A program made the position numbers and the translations under genes. A DNA stretch of 54,291 bases from Phycisphaera sp. (GTDB lineage: Bacteria > Planctomycetota > Phycisphaerae > Phycisphaerales > SM1A02). The DNA is taken from positions 1 through 54,291 of the forward strand of contig WGMP01000005.1 of NCBI GenBank assembly GCA_016124975.1, given 5' to 3'. The notes under the pieces were generated by a model. It saw nothing but the letters and a program-made list of their open reading frames with translations, searched no databases and was not told where the DNA came from. Below are positions 36,601-44,615 of the stretch, piece after piece. Position 1 is the first letter of the stretch. Every line of letters starts with the position of its first letter.

Positions 36601-37062
36601 GACGCCGCCCGCGCCGCCGTCATCTCCTCCTTGGAGCACGATCCACGAGATGTAGTCGCGGTTCTCCGGGTCGCTCGCCTCGACGACGGGCTGGTCCACG
36701 TTCGGCGGATACGACTGAACTTGCCGCAGCTTGTCGCTCACCTCGCGCAGCGCCGCATCGGGGTCGGTGCCGACCGCGAACTCGAGCCGCACGCGCCCCG
36801 AGTTCTGGCTCGAGACGCTCGTCATCTGCTGGATGCCCGCAACACCCTGCAGCTTCTCCTCCTGCTTCTCGACGATCGAGCGCTCGACCTCCGAGGGGCT
36901 CGCGCCCTCCCAGAAGGTGCTGACGCTGATCACCGTGCTCGAGACCGTCGGCGTCAGCTGGATCGGCAACCGCTGCAAGGCGAGAAGCCCAGCCAGCGCG
37001 ACGAGCAGCACGCAGACGACGACCGTGACGGGCTGACGGACGCTTCCATCGACGAGCTTCAC
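33655..37062 (-). CDS. RND-family efflux transporter, inner-membrane pump subunit
   Basis: The 1135-residue protein has the AcrB-type layout: a first transmembrane helix ([18 protein letters not shown]), a large periplasmic porter domain, helices 2-6, a second periplasmic domain, and helices 8-12. The [20 protein letters not shown] motif in helix 4 carries the proton-relay aspartate, with Asn where many pumps have a second Asp. It would export hydrophobic compounds using the proton gradient. The GTG at 37062 overlaps the adaptor stop by 4 bp (GTGA). No outer-membrane TolC-like gene is next to it. Substrate unknown. Confidence 0.93.
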   Translation of the reverse strand: MKLVDGSVRQPVTVVVCVLLVALAGLLALQRLPIQLTPTVSSTVISVSTFWEGASPSEVERSIVEKQEEKLQGVAGIQQMTSVSSQNSGRVRLEFAVGTDPDAALREVSDKLRQVQSYPPNVDQPVVEASDPENRDYISWIVLQGGDDGGAGGVEADGHAFDIRTLQDFAQDRIKPRLERVNGVSEVNVLGGRERELQVRFDAERLAQRGLTVDDLIAALGAANRNASAGSVRESKSEVAVRAVGQFESPEAVEAVVVAVREGRPIRVGDVAEAIVTYKKPSGFVRSSGKPVIAINVQQEVGSNIVEVMNGVRAAIDELNGAGGLLATESAQRGFTADPLKLRIVYDQTTYIDDAIALVTNNIWQGGLLATITLILFLRSWRAIAIIGIAIPISIIGTVVVLLALGRTVNVISLAGLAFAVGMLVDNAIVVLENIWRHMERGKSPTRAAIDATSEVWGAILGSTLTTVVVFIPILLIEDEVGQLFRDIAIALSVSVLLSMLVAITVVPSAASRLLKPLAAGTASLTEKGWLGRLSTLIARGIYRVTANRAVALAAALVFTGVSIAGTVFLLPPRDYLPRGNRNLVFGLILPPPGTSLEQQTEIAERVESTVRPYWEAGKLPAGSPERAAAEDALPSVPVAPWMAWKVGDTIKPSAVENYFVVSFPGAMFHGGVAAESARATANEYLMNHATRPEVLPGTLAFAFQVPLFRTSGSSGSAVRVDFIGDDLDAVTAAANATFLRLMGAFGPGSVQPDPPSFNLPGPEVRLVPNQRAIAEAGLSPAQLGTAVLAAGDGAIVGEYRLGGESIDLKVVDANAAIAAAEVASRDLGALPDTPIATPIGRAVHLGALASIERGTAPTQINHVDRQRAVSLQVTPPTMALDEAIVVIEKTLDDARADGSIPGSVRTDVAGSASKLASIQETLLGDGTVLGLVTSSMFLALLVCYLVMVVLFQSFKLPLVILFSVPLACVGGVVALFAVFLWSMSMPLMPMQTLDVLTMLGFVILIGVVVNNAILIVHQARNFMRGEGDEAPSDLAFRGLRGAPAVARGVALPARAAIAESVRTRVRPILMSSFTSVMGLLPLVLAPGAGSELYRGLGAVVAGGLLVSTIFTIFVVPLVMAVVVRDGKAAGAGGA

Positions 37063-38255
37063 CGTGCGTTCTCCGCGGCAGGCGCCGCCTTCGCTGCGAT
37101 CGGGACGACCGCGGAGCCTGGGATCAGGCGCTCGTTGCCCTCGACGACGACCGGCGCCCCCGCGTCGATCACGCCGGGCTCGATCGCGACCTCCTCGCCG
37201 ATCGGAAACGCCACGCGCACGGGCGTCGGCACAGCAATGCCTCCGCGCACGACAAACACGGTGGTGTTGAGGCCTTGGTAGACGAGCGCGTCCTTGGGGA
37301 CGAGCGTCCACGCCGCGGGAGCCCCCTGCGGCACATAGGCGTTGAGCGCGAGCCCCGTCGCGAGGTTCTCGCGGTCGTCGCGCACGGCGGCGATTGCGTG
37401 GAAGGTCCTGCTCTGCGCGTCGATCTCAGGCAGGATGCGCAGGGAGATCGGCTCGACGCGAACGCCCGTGGTGGCCTCGATCTCGAGGTTCTTCAGCGCC
37501 GACGGCGTGCCATCGGCCGCGGCGGCCGAGGCCAGCCCCTGCGCGGCGGCAAACATCTCCTGCGGCACATCGAACCATGCCTCGAGGTGATCGCTGTCGA
37601 CGAGCTCGACGATCGCCCCGCCTTCCGCCACCCAGGCCCCCGCCTCCGCATGGCGCTTGGCGATCACGCCGTCGAACGGCGCGGCGATCTCGAGGTCGGC
37701 CCGCCGTTCCGCGAGAAGCGCGGCCTGCTCCTCGAGCACGGCGATGGCCGCCTTCGCCTGCACGGCCTGCGCGGCAGCGACGGCGAGATCCGACTCCGCG
37801 TCCGCGATCTCGCGCGGGTTGGTGCCGCCCTGCGCCGCGGCCCGGCGGAGAAGCTCGAGATCGCGCTCCGCGCGGCGCTCCCCAAGCTCGCGCTCGGCCA
37901 GCGTCGCGCGCGCAACCGCTGTGTTCGCCTCGAGGATCCTGAGCTCGAGGTCGAGCCGCGCGCCATCGAGCCGTGCGATCGGCTCGCCCGCTCGGACGCG
38001 AGACCCTTCCGTGACGACGAGTTCGCGCACGATGCCGCTCTCCTCGGCGGCGACCGTCGTGCGGCGCACCGCGCGGAGCTCGCCGAAGACCTTCCTCCGC
38101 GGCGCAAGCCGCTCCTCGCGCGCCTCCGCGACCTTCACGGGCGTCGGCGGAGGGCCCTGCGGCGCTCCGTCCTGCGCATGCGCGGCGGGAGCCGCGGCCA
38201 GCACCAGCAAGGCGGACATTCGGGCAAGACGAGCGCTGCGACGGGCACGGAGCAT
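37059..38255 (-). CDS. RND efflux periplasmic adaptor (membrane fusion protein)
   Basis: The 398-residue protein has a signal peptide ([15 protein letters not shown]), a barrel-sandwich half-motif ([30 protein letters not shown]), a long coiled-coil hairpin at about residues 95-190 and a second half-motif ([20 protein letters not shown]). A beta-barrel and membrane-proximal domain complete the HlyD/AcrA architecture. It links the pump to an outer-membrane channel. It is first in a two-gene operon with the pump. The start at 38255 is preceded by TACGAT and 8 nt without a Shine-Dalgarno sequence; an internal ATG at 38219 is a weaker alternative. Confidence 0.92.
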   Translation of the reverse strand: MLRARRSARLARMSALLVLAAAPAAHAQDGAPQGPPPTPVKVAEAREERLAPRRKVFGELRAVRRTTVAAEESGIVRELVVTEGSRVRAGEPIARLDGARLDLELRILEANTAVARATLAERELGERRAERDLELLRRAAAQGGTNPREIADAESDLAVAAAQAVQAKAAIAVLEEQAALLAERRADLEIAAPFDGVIAKRHAEAGAWVAEGGAIVELVDSDHLEAWFDVPQEMFAAAQGLASAAAADGTPSALKNLEIEATTGVRVEPISLRILPEIDAQSRTFHAIAAVRDDRENLATGLALNAYVPQGAPAAWTLVPKDALVYQGLNTTVFVVRGGIAVPTPVRVAFPIGEEVAIEPGVIDAGAPVVVEGNERLIPGSAVVPIAAKAAPAAENAR

Positions 38256-38263
38256 AGTCGGGC

Positions 38264-38269
38264 ATCGTA
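38264..38269 (-). promoter_or_regulatory. TACGAT -10-like box, 8 nt before ATG of the adaptor gene
   Basis: Reads ATTGCGTACGAT on the minus strand, in the 84-bp divergent region shared with ychF. On the plus strand a TACCAT at 38302-38307 could serve ychF. Confidence 0.45.
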
Positions 38270-38339
38270 CGCAATACCGCGCGGCGCGACCGCGTGTCGG
38301 CTACCATCTCCGCCCTTCGCTCCTTCGCAAGGATCCACC

Positions 38340-39428
38340 ATGGAAGCAGGCATCGTCGGTCTCCCCAACGTCGGCAAGAGCACCCTCTTCAACGCCCTCA
38401 CCGCGGCGGGAATCGAGGCCGCCAACTACCCGTTCTGCACCATCGAGCCGAACGTCGGCATCGTGAACGTGCCCGACGACCGTCTGCAGCGGATCCAGAA
38501 GCACATCAAGACGCAGAAGGTGATCCCCGCGGCCGTGCGCCTCGTCGACATCGCCGGCATCGTGAAGGGCGCGTCGACCGGCGAAGGCCTCGGCAACAAG
38601 TTCCTCTCGCACATCCGCGAGGTCGATGCGGTGCTCCATGTCGTGCGCTGCTTCGAGGACCCCGACATCACCCATGTCGACGGAACCGTCGACCCGCTGC
38701 GCGACATCGGCACGATCGAGACCGAGCTTCTCCTCGCCGACCTCCAGGTGGTCGAGGGCTCGCTCGACAAGTCGCGCCGCAACGCGAAGTCGGGCGACAA
38801 GGAGGCCGTGCTCCGCCTCGGCGTCCTCGAGCGCTGCTTCGAGTGCCTGAACGCGAGCCAGCCGATCCGCTCGCTCAGTTTCGAGGGCGACGAGGCCAAG
38901 GTCCTCAAGACGCTCGGAATGATCACCGCGAAGCCGACCCTGTATGTCGCGAATGTGGACGAGGCCCAGATCGGCGCCGAAGGCCCGCTCGTCGCGAAGG
39001 TGCGCGAGCACGCGAAGACGACGGGCGGCAATGTCGTCGTCGTCTGCGCGAAGATCGAGTCGGAGCTCGCCGAACTGCCCGAAGCCGACCGCAACGAGAT
39101 GCTCGAGTCGATGGGGATGAAGGAACCCGCCCTCAACGCGGTGATCCGCGCGGCCTACGACCTCCTCGGTCTCCAGAGCTACTTCACAGCGGGCGAGAAG
39201 GAGATCCGCGCGTGGACGATCCACAAGGGCTTCACCGCCCCGCAGGCCGCGGGCGTGATCCACAGCGACTTCGAGCGCGGATTCATCCGCGCGGAGATCT
39301 TCTCCCTCGCCGACCTCGAGCAGTTCGGCAACGAGAAGGCCATCCGCGAGGCGGGCAAGCTGCGCGCGGAAGGCAAGTCCTACGTGATGCACGACGGCGA
39401 CATCACGCACTTCCTCTTCAATGTTTGA
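38340..39428 (+). CDS. ychF: Redox-regulated ATPase YchF (Obg-like, OLA1 family)
   Basis: YchF is a ribosome-associated P-loop NTPase of the Obg group that prefers ATP. The 362-residue product starts with the P-loop GLPNVGKST at residues 6-14, then the [12 protein letters not shown] switch [10 protein letters not shown] in the NKxD position, and the C-terminal TGS-like domain ending [11 protein letters not shown]. The ATG at 38340 has AAGGA 6 nt upstream. It is divergent from the efflux operon. The stop codon is the first three bases of a 16-bp tandem repeat. Confidence 0.96.
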   Translation: MEAGIVGLPNVGKSTLFNALTAAGIEAANYPFCTIEPNVGIVNVPDDRLQRIQKHIKTQKVIPAAVRLVDIAGIVKGASTGEGLGNKFLSHIREVDAVLHVVRCFEDPDITHVDGTVDPLRDIGTIETELLLADLQVVEGSLDKSRRNAKSGDKEAVLRLGVLERCFECLNASQPIRSLSFEGDEAKVLKTLGMITAKPTLYVANVDEAQIGAEGPLVAKVREHAKTTGGNVVVVCAKIESELAELPEADRNEMLESMGMKEPALNAVIRAAYDLLGLQSYFTAGEKEIRAWTIHKGFTAPQAAGVIHSDFERGFIRAEIFSLADLEQFGNEKAIREAGKLRAEGKSYVMHDGDITHFLFNV

Positions 39429-39468
39429 GCGGCCGCGTGTCTGAGCGGCCGCGTGTCTGAGCGGCCGC
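39426..39468. repeat. 16-bp tandem repeat starting at the ychF stop codon (2.7 copies)
   Basis: TGAGCGGCCGCGTGTC occurs at 39426-39441 and 39442-39457, with a partial copy to 39468. The first TGA is the ychF stop. Between here and 39624 the sequence is GC-rich and holds no gene. Confidence 0.93.
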
Positions 39469-39624
39469 CGCTGGCGGCGGCGGCCTTTGGTGGAGGCAAC
39501 GCGTTGGGGTCGACGCGGCGCGGTCGGTGCGGCGGGCTCTGGCGGGGTCGACGCGGAACGACCGCGCGTTCTTGAGTGATCGCGGCTCGGCTGGCAGGGC
39601 TTGGCCAGGTGCGAAGCGAAGTCG

Positions 39625-39664
39625 GAAAAAGACAGCGGGCTCCCGCTCTCGTACGGGAGCCCGC
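39625..39664 (-). terminator. Rho-independent terminator of PEP-CTERM gene 1
   Basis: Perfect 11-bp stem GCGGGCTCCCG / CGGGAGCCCGC with an 8-nt loop, followed on the minus strand by TGTCTTTTTCC. It lies 22 bp past the stop of the gene at 39687. Confidence 0.9.
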
Positions 39665-39686
39665 CTGTGCATTCTGTCAGATCCGC

Positions 39687-40289
39687 TCAGCGGCGGCGAC
39701 GGCCGACGAGACCCGCGAGGCCGAGAAGCGCGATCGCGCCCGGCGCGGGGACATAGTCGAAACCGAGGTTGTCGACGCTCGCGCGCAGCACGGGGAGTCC
39801 GGCCGCGAGTTCGTTCGCGGTCACGGCGATGCTCGAGATCGCCTGGCCCGTCGAGACGAAGCCGAAGAACTCGTTCGGGTCATCGACGAGGATCAGCGAG
39901 CCCGTTCCGTCCGCGAGGGTCACGAGGACGAGACCCGAGACAATGTTGTCAGACACGTCGGTGCCGAAGAAGTTGCCGAACACGCCGAAGACGGCGGGGC
40001 CGGTGAACTGGATGGTCATCGAGCCCGGGAGCGCGGTCGAGAGACCGCCGTTGACGGCCTCGAAGCCGTCGACCGAAGAGGCCGACCAGGTGATGTCACC
40101 TGCGGTGCCGATCAGCGGGCTGGTGTACGAGCCGCTGTAGTCGTTGAAGTCCTCGACCGCACGGACAAAGCCCGCGGTGGCGAGGTTGTACAGCGCCTGG
40201 TTGTTGAAGACGGTGACCGAGGCCGAGGCGCTCGAGGCGAAGACAACGGCCGTCGTGACGGCCACACACACCGCGGAAGTCCGGAACAT
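39687..40289 (-). CDS. PEP-CTERM sorted exported protein (paralog 1)
   Basis: The 200-residue protein has a signal peptide (MFRTSAVCVAVTTAVVFASSASA), a strand-rich secreted domain with EDFNDYSGSYTSPLIG, and a C-terminal sorting tail: VPAPGA motif, hydrophobic segment IALLGLAGLVG, and RRRR. Proteins with this tail are recognised by an exosortase; no exosortase gene is in the window. The ATG at 40289 has GGAGAG at the right distance; a longer start at 40337 would spoil the signal peptide. It is a paralog of the next gene and has its own terminator. Confidence 0.9.
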   Translation of the reverse strand: MFRTSAVCVAVTTAVVFASSASASVTVFNNQALYNLATAGFVRAVEDFNDYSGSYTSPLIGTAGDITWSASSVDGFEAVNGGLSTALPGSMTIQFTGPAVFGVFGNFFGTDVSDNIVSGLVLVTLADGTGSLILVDDPNEFFGFVSTGQAISSIAVTANELAAGLPVLRASVDNLGFDYVPAPGAIALLGLAGLVGRRRR

Positions 40290-40528
40290 GATTCTCTCCG
40301 TGAGGGATGGGAAGCTACAAGACAAACTCTGAAGCACACCCGTGCGCCGCGGGATCCGCGCCTGTCACCAGGCACTGAATCCTCGAAGCAGACCCCGGAC
40401 TCTGCAGCACCCTGCAGCGCGGTCTCCGGGCGCTCCCTGAAACAGGATGCGTCCGAACAACACGGTTCAATCGTCGATTCTCCGCTCGTGCAAAGATGCA
40501 TACGCGAGGAGGTCGACAACCGAACAGC

Positions 40529-40544
40529 CCGTGCCTAGGCACGG
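40529..40544. promoter_or_regulatory. 16-bp perfect palindrome in the inter-PEP-CTERM region
   Basis: CCGTGCCTAGGCACGG is its own reverse complement. It lies about 240 bp upstream of PEP-CTERM gene 1 in the 500-bp gene-free stretch 40290-40789, and could be an operator or a small hairpin. Apart from this and the terminator at 40716-40750, nothing convincing was seen there. Confidence 0.4.
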
Positions 40545-40715
40545 CCCTTTGACCTCAACTCCGTCTCGGAGTCTGCACTGCGCATCGAAGTCTGCAAGCT
40601 GCATGCGGGCATTTCCCCGCACATCCGAAGGTTTTGCGATCGGACCGCCCGTGCAACGACCGCGTAACTCCATTGCGGCAGGTCACTGCCTCATGTCAGG
40701 AAGCGGCGCGGGCCT

Positions 40716-40750
40716 ACAGAAAGACAGGACCCCGCCGAAGCGGGGTCCTG
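40716..40750 (-). terminator. Rho-independent terminator of PEP-CTERM gene 2
   Basis: Perfect 10-bp stem CAGGACCCCG / CGGGGTCCTG with a CTTCGG-type loop on the minus strand, followed by TCTTTCTGT. It lies 40 bp past the gene end. Confidence 0.88.
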
Positions 40751-40789
40751 TTTGATCGCGATGATGTCCGGGCGAGATCGGCTGCTTGA

Positions 40790-41401
40790 TCAGCGGCGGC
40801 GACGAACGCCCGCGAGGCCGGCGAGTCCGAGCAGCGCCACCGCGCCTGGGGCGGGGATGAACGCGAAGCGCAGGTTGTCGACGGTGGGATAGACATTGCC
40901 GCCACCCGAGAGCGGAGCCGCGGAGATCGTGAGCGAGGTCACGGCGGCGCCGTTCGAATAGAAGCCCGTGAAAGCGGCGCTGTTGTCGACGAAGCCCACA
41001 TAGCTCGTGCCGTCGGCGAGGCTGAGCGTCACGATGGCTGGAACGACATTGAAGTTGATGTCGGTGGCGAAGAAGTTGCCGCCCACGCCCTGCACGCCCG
41101 CGCCGAACGAGAAGGTCAGCGCGGTCGGGTTGTTGGTCGAGAACACGCCGCCGTCGACGAAGAGCCCACCGGAGGCGGAGGCGCTCCAGTTCACGGGACC
41201 AGTGGTCGCGTTGAACGGATCGGTGTAGAAGCCGTCCGCGAAGCTATTGAAGTCCTCGACGAAGACGGTCGCGGGAGTCCCGCTGACATAGAAATCCCAG
41301 ATGAACTGCTGGGTGAAGGTGATGACCGAGGCCGATGCGGTGGACGCACCGAGGACAGCGACGGCACCAAAAGCCGAAAGGAAACCCGAGATGGGGCTCA
41401 T
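40790..41401 (-). CDS. PEP-CTERM sorted exported protein (paralog 2)
   Basis: The 203-residue protein has a signal peptide (AFGAVAVLGASTASA), a domain with EDFNSFADGFYTDPF matching the EDFNDYSGSYTSP segment of its neighbour, and the tail IPAPGAVALLGLAGLAG followed by VRRRR. The two proteins also share the GNFFxTD motif and VDNLxF near the tail, so this is a tandem duplication that has diverged. The ATG at 41401 is preceded by GGAGAGAG. Function is unknown; surface or matrix location is inferred from the tail. Confidence 0.9.
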   Translation of the reverse strand: MSPISGFLSAFGAVAVLGASTASASVITFTQQFIWDFYVSGTPATVFVEDFNSFADGFYTDPFNATTGPVNWSASASGGLFVDGGVFSTNNPTALTFSFGAGVQGVGGNFFATDINFNVVPAIVTLSLADGTSYVGFVDNSAAFTGFYSNGAAVTSLTISAAPLSGGGNVYPTVDNLRFAFIPAPGAVALLGLAGLAGVRRRR

Positions 41402-41969
41402 GACTCTCTCTCCGGAAGGGAAGGGGCTTGGGGTCGAGGGCACCCGCAAGGCCGGGAACAGGACACGCACCGCGAACACAACGCACGCGCAGCCAGCCCG
41501 CAGCGAACGCCAGCACGAGTTCACTCAGAATCCCAACACCTGAGGACCGAGATCCTTGGGCGAGATCACCAAGCATCGAGTCCTTTGGAACGGAGGAACT
41601 CGATCGTGCCGCGCCGCCAACAGTGCCAGACTCACCCTCTGTCCACCTCGGGAACCTGCCTTGGCCGCGGAACATTGGCCAAACACAGATGGTGACCCAA
41701 GAGACAGAGGGCAATCCAGCTCGCTGGAAGCCCCTATTCCGACACTCCGAAACGAAAGATGGCACCAGAAAGAAGGCCGTCAAGCGCGACGACTGGAGAT
41801 TTCAGACTTTGTACCAAAGACATGGCCAATAACAGCATCGATTTCGCCCACTGGGAGCCGTTTTGGAAAGCCATCGCGTCAAACGAACCTCCCACGGCGA
41901 CCGATGCCGAGCGAGGCCCGACAGCGGGTCGATAGACCGCCACCCCCGCCTGCCCCGCCGATCGACCAT
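41402..41969. other. Gene-free region between aat and PEP-CTERM gene 2
   Basis: No reading frame here has the strong third-position GC bias of the neighbouring genes, and base composition is less GC-rich. It should hold the promoter of PEP-CTERM gene 2, but no convincing -35/-10 pair was found. Confidence 0.5.
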
Positions 41970-42605
41970 TCAGTCGGCTCTCCACACTGCCTCATCCGGC
42001 GCCGCCTCGACGGCGGCCACCAGCCGCTCGAGATAGGCGTCGAACGGCAGATCCTCCCCGCCGAACTGCGACATGTGCTCGTTTCTCTCTTGGCTGTCGA
42101 GCAGGAGATACCCGCCCCGCTGAAGGCGGCGGTCGAGCTCGAGCAGGCAGAGCTTTGAGGCGTTCGAGCCACCGAGGTCAAGCCTGCTGAACATGCTCTC
42201 GCCGAAGAATGCGCCGCCGAGGGCGACGCCGTAGAGGCCGCCCACGAGCACGCCTCCCTTCCAGGCCTCGACAGAGTGGGCGAAGCCCGCCTCCTGGAGC
42301 TCGGTGTAGACATCGATCATCCGCGGCGCGATCCAGTTCAGGTTCGTGCCCCCGCGCTCCTCGGCGCAGAGTTCCATCACGCGGCGGAACGCCGTGTCAA
42401 CGCGGAACTCGAACGGTGCCTTCCGCGCCGATCGCGCCAGCGAACGCGGCACATGCAGCCCGCCGATCGGAAGCACGAAGCGAGGATCGGACACGAGCCA
42501 GTGGACGGAGCCGTCCTCCTCGCCCATCGCAAAGAGGCCGCGCGCATAGGCGGCGAGCACGGTGTCGGGGTCGAGTCTGTTCGCGCGCCCCGCGTAGTAG
42601 TACAT
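41970..42605 (-). CDS. aat: Leucyl/phenylalanyl-tRNA-protein transferase
   Basis: Aat moves Leu or Phe from tRNA to N-terminal Arg or Lys of proteins, marking them for ClpAP in the N-degron pathway. The 211-residue protein shows the family block HSVEAWKGGVLVGGLYGVALGGAFFGESMFS, here split as HSVEAW, LVGGLYGVALG and FFGESMFS, plus DPRFVLP near the N-terminus and LLDSQ near the C-terminus. GGAGAG lies upstream of the ATG at 42605. It is 33 bp downstream of the aldehyde dehydrogenase on the same strand, so probably co-transcribed. Confidence 0.95.
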   Translation of the reverse strand: MYYYAGRANRLDPDTVLAAYARGLFAMGEEDGSVHWLVSDPRFVLPIGGLHVPRSLARSARKAPFEFRVDTAFRRVMELCAEERGGTNLNWIAPRMIDVYTELQEAGFAHSVEAWKGGVLVGGLYGVALGGAFFGESMFSRLDLGGSNASKLCLLELDRRLQRGGYLLLDSQERNEHMSQFGGEDLPFDAYLERLVAAVEAAPDEAVWRAD

Positions 42606-42638
42606 CGCAGCGCTCTCCTCTTCTCGCCGTCGTCGGTC

Positions 42639-44048
42639 CTACGCGTCCGAGGTCACGGCGCGCGGCCGAGAGATCACCCGAACCTGCGCGAACTGCCTGT
42701 GGCCCTCGGGCCCTGAGTGGAATCCATAGCCCGACTCCTTCATGCCCACCCACGGGCTTCCGTTCGCGCCTCCGCACCCGCCGTTGACGCCGACCATGCC
42801 CGCCTCGATGCGCGCCGCCACCTCGGCCGCCCGAGCGGCGTCCGAGCCGAAGACGGCCGCGCCGAGACCGAAGGGCGTGTCGTTGGCGAGGCGCACCGCC
42901 TCGTCGACGGTGCGGAACGACTGCACGCACGCGACGGGGCCAAAGGTCTCCTCGCGCATGATCTCCATCGAATGGTCCACATCGACGAGGATCGTGGGGG
43001 CGACGAAGTTGCCGGCACGAGGCTCGCCTCCCGCCGCCACGCGCGCGCCCGCGCGCACGGCGCCGTCGATCTGCGCAAGGACCTTCGCCTTCTGGCGCGC
43101 GTTCACCATCGGGCCGACTCCGACGCCCGGCTCCGCGGGATCGCCCTGCTTCAGGCCCGCGGTGCGCTCGATCATCCGCCGCAGAAACTCGTCGTGGATG
43201 TGCGCGTCCACATAGATGCGCTCGGTGCTGACGCACACTTGACCCGCGTTGCGGAAGCTGTTCCGCACGGCGAACGCGGCGGCCTGGTCAAGATCCGCAT
43301 CGTCGAGGACGACGAGCGGATCCTTGCCACCGAGCTCGAGGATCACGCGCTTGAGGCCGGGGCCTGCGTCGGCGAGGATCTTCTTGCCAGTCTCGCGCGA
43401 GCCCGTGAAGACGATCAGGTTGACGTCGGCGAGGACAAGCGCGCGGCCTTGCGCACCGTCGCCGAACACGGGAGTCAGGACGCCCGCGGGAAGGAATTCG
43501 TTGAGAATCCTCGCGTACTCGCAGGCGACGAGGCTCGTCTCCTCGCTCGGCTTGAGGAGCACCGAGTTCCCCGCCAAAAGCGCGGGAAGCACCGACTGGT
43601 GCGGCATGAGGATCGGAAAGTTCCACGGCGTGATCGCGGCGCAGACGCCGAGCGGCGCGTGCCGCAGGATGCTCGTCAGGCGCCCGTCCTCGCGCACGAT
43701 GTCCGCGAGCGCTGACACGATCTCGTCAAGCTCCGAGGCGAGTCCGTCGGCGCAGTAGTTCGCCTCGCCGATTGCCTCTGGGAGCGGCTTCCCCATCTCG
43801 CGCGAGGCGAGCGCGCCGAGGCGCTTCGCTTCGGCCTTGAGGCGGGCGGCCGCGGGGCGCAGGATGTCCGCCCGCTGGGCGTGGGACAGCGCGCCCCACC
43901 CCCGCTGGGCGTTGCGCGCCTCGAACACAAGACGCGGAATCGCGTCGAGCGGGGTCAGCGGAACGCTCCCGACCGCCTCACCCGTCGCGGGGTCGATGGA
44001 AACAAGCTGTTGGTCGCGCCGCGACTGCCGGACATCCTGCTCAGACAT
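42639..44048 (-). CDS. NAD(P)-dependent aldehyde dehydrogenase
   Basis: The 469-residue enzyme has the ALDH motifs: ITPWNFP near residue 138, the LELGGKDP block with general base Glu238, the nucleophile Cys272 in GQVCVS, and EETFGPV toward the C-terminus. It resembles the succinate-semialdehyde/betaine-aldehyde-like branch, but the aldehyde cannot be named. The ATG at 44048 follows TACGCT plus 7 nt with no Shine-Dalgarno sequence; the open frame upstream is not family-like. It is first in a likely operon with aat and divergent from the tRNA-Gln transcript. Confidence 0.93.
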   Translation of the reverse strand: MSEQDVRQSRRDQQLVSIDPATGEAVGSVPLTPLDAIPRLVFEARNAQRGWGALSHAQRADILRPAAARLKAEAKRLGALASREMGKPLPEAIGEANYCADGLASELDEIVSALADIVREDGRLTSILRHAPLGVCAAITPWNFPILMPHQSVLPALLAGNSVLLKPSEETSLVACEYARILNEFLPAGVLTPVFGDGAQGRALVLADVNLIVFTGSRETGKKILADAGPGLKRVILELGGKDPLVVLDDADLDQAAAFAVRNSFRNAGQVCVSTERIYVDAHIHDEFLRRMIERTAGLKQGDPAEPGVGVGPMVNARQKAKVLAQIDGAVRAGARVAAGGEPRAGNFVAPTILVDVDHSMEIMREETFGPVACVQSFRTVDEAVRLANDTPFGLGAAVFGSDAARAAEVAARIEAGMVGVNGGCGGANGSPWVGMKESGYGFHSGPEGHRQFAQVRVISRPRAVTSDA

Positions 44049-44055
44049 GGCGCGG

Positions 44056-44061
44056 AGCGTA
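44056..44061 (-). promoter_or_regulatory. TACGCT -10-like box, 7 nt before ATG of the aldehyde dehydrogenase
   Basis: Reads ATTGCTACGCT on the minus strand, with TG one base before the hexamer as in an extended -10 element. Confidence 0.45.
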
Positions 44062-44124
44062 GCAATCCCGTTCTCGGACGGCGCTTCGGAATCCAGCCGC
44101 GGGTCGATTCGCGGCGCGCCGCCG

Positions 44125-44153
44125 TTGAACGGGGACTCGGATCGCTGTATCCT
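44125..44153 (+). promoter_or_regulatory. Sigma-70-type promoter upstream of tRNA-Gln
   Basis: TTGAAC, a 17-bp spacer and TATCCT make the best -35/-10 pair seen in the window. It would start a transcript with a leader of about 310 nt (44160-44472) before the tRNA. That leader has no recognised RNA family; a weak 86-codon frame (44204-44464) is discussed under rejected items. Confidence 0.6.
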
Positions 44154-44472
44154 CCCCGACCCTTCACTGATGGGCCGTCGAGGACTGCACGCGCAGGCCT
44201 CGCATGGAGCACCGACGCGGCCTCGCAGGTGCCCCAGCCTCGAAGGCTTTGGCCGCGCGCTTGGATCCTTGTTCGGACCTCGCCGCGGACGCGTCTGCCA
44301 CGGTGGCGACGCGGCGTCGAGAGTCCCGTGCACTGCGTCCGCGCAGGGCACCCAGCTACGAGGAAGCGTCCGCAGCGACAGGCGTCCGAGCCAGACCTGC
44401 CCGACCAATCGACCGAAGGCGATGGATGAACACGGCCCTGAAAGCCGATCTCTTCTCCGCCTGACAGGACTT

Positions 44473-44543
44473 TGGCCCGTGGTGTAATGGTAGCACAAGT
44501 GGTTTTGGTCCATTTAGTCTTGGTTCGAATCCAAGCGGGCCAG
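44473..44543 (+). tRNA. tRNA-Gln (anticodon UUG)
   Basis: The acceptor stem TGGCCCG / CGGGCCA pairs over 7 bp, with discriminator G at 44543. The anticodon arm AGTGG-TTTTGGT-CCATT gives anticodon TTG, and the T arm is CTTGG-TTCGAAT-CCAAG. The 71-nt gene does not encode CCA. It lies 72 bp upstream of the glmU-like gene on the same strand and may be cleaved from the same transcript. Confidence 0.96.
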
Positions 44544-44615
44544 TTCAGGTCTCGGCTCAGGTTTTGGTTGGAGCCATGCCTCTCTCGAGTTTGTCGCAGC
44601 GGCGCGCGCGCCGAG

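Noticed and set aside
34009-37281. 1090-codon plus-strand frame opposite the efflux pump
   Set aside because: The RND pump on the minus strand has unmistakable motifs; the plus frame is rich in Arg, His, Asp and Glu with no domain.
41244-41985. Short frames between aat and PEP-CTERM gene 2
   Set aside because: They lack codon bias, ribosome binding sites and recognisable domains.
44204-44464. 86-codon frame just before tRNA-Gln
   Set aside because: It lacks a ribosome binding site and the usual codon bias, and no similarity is visible. It could be real only if conserved in relatives.
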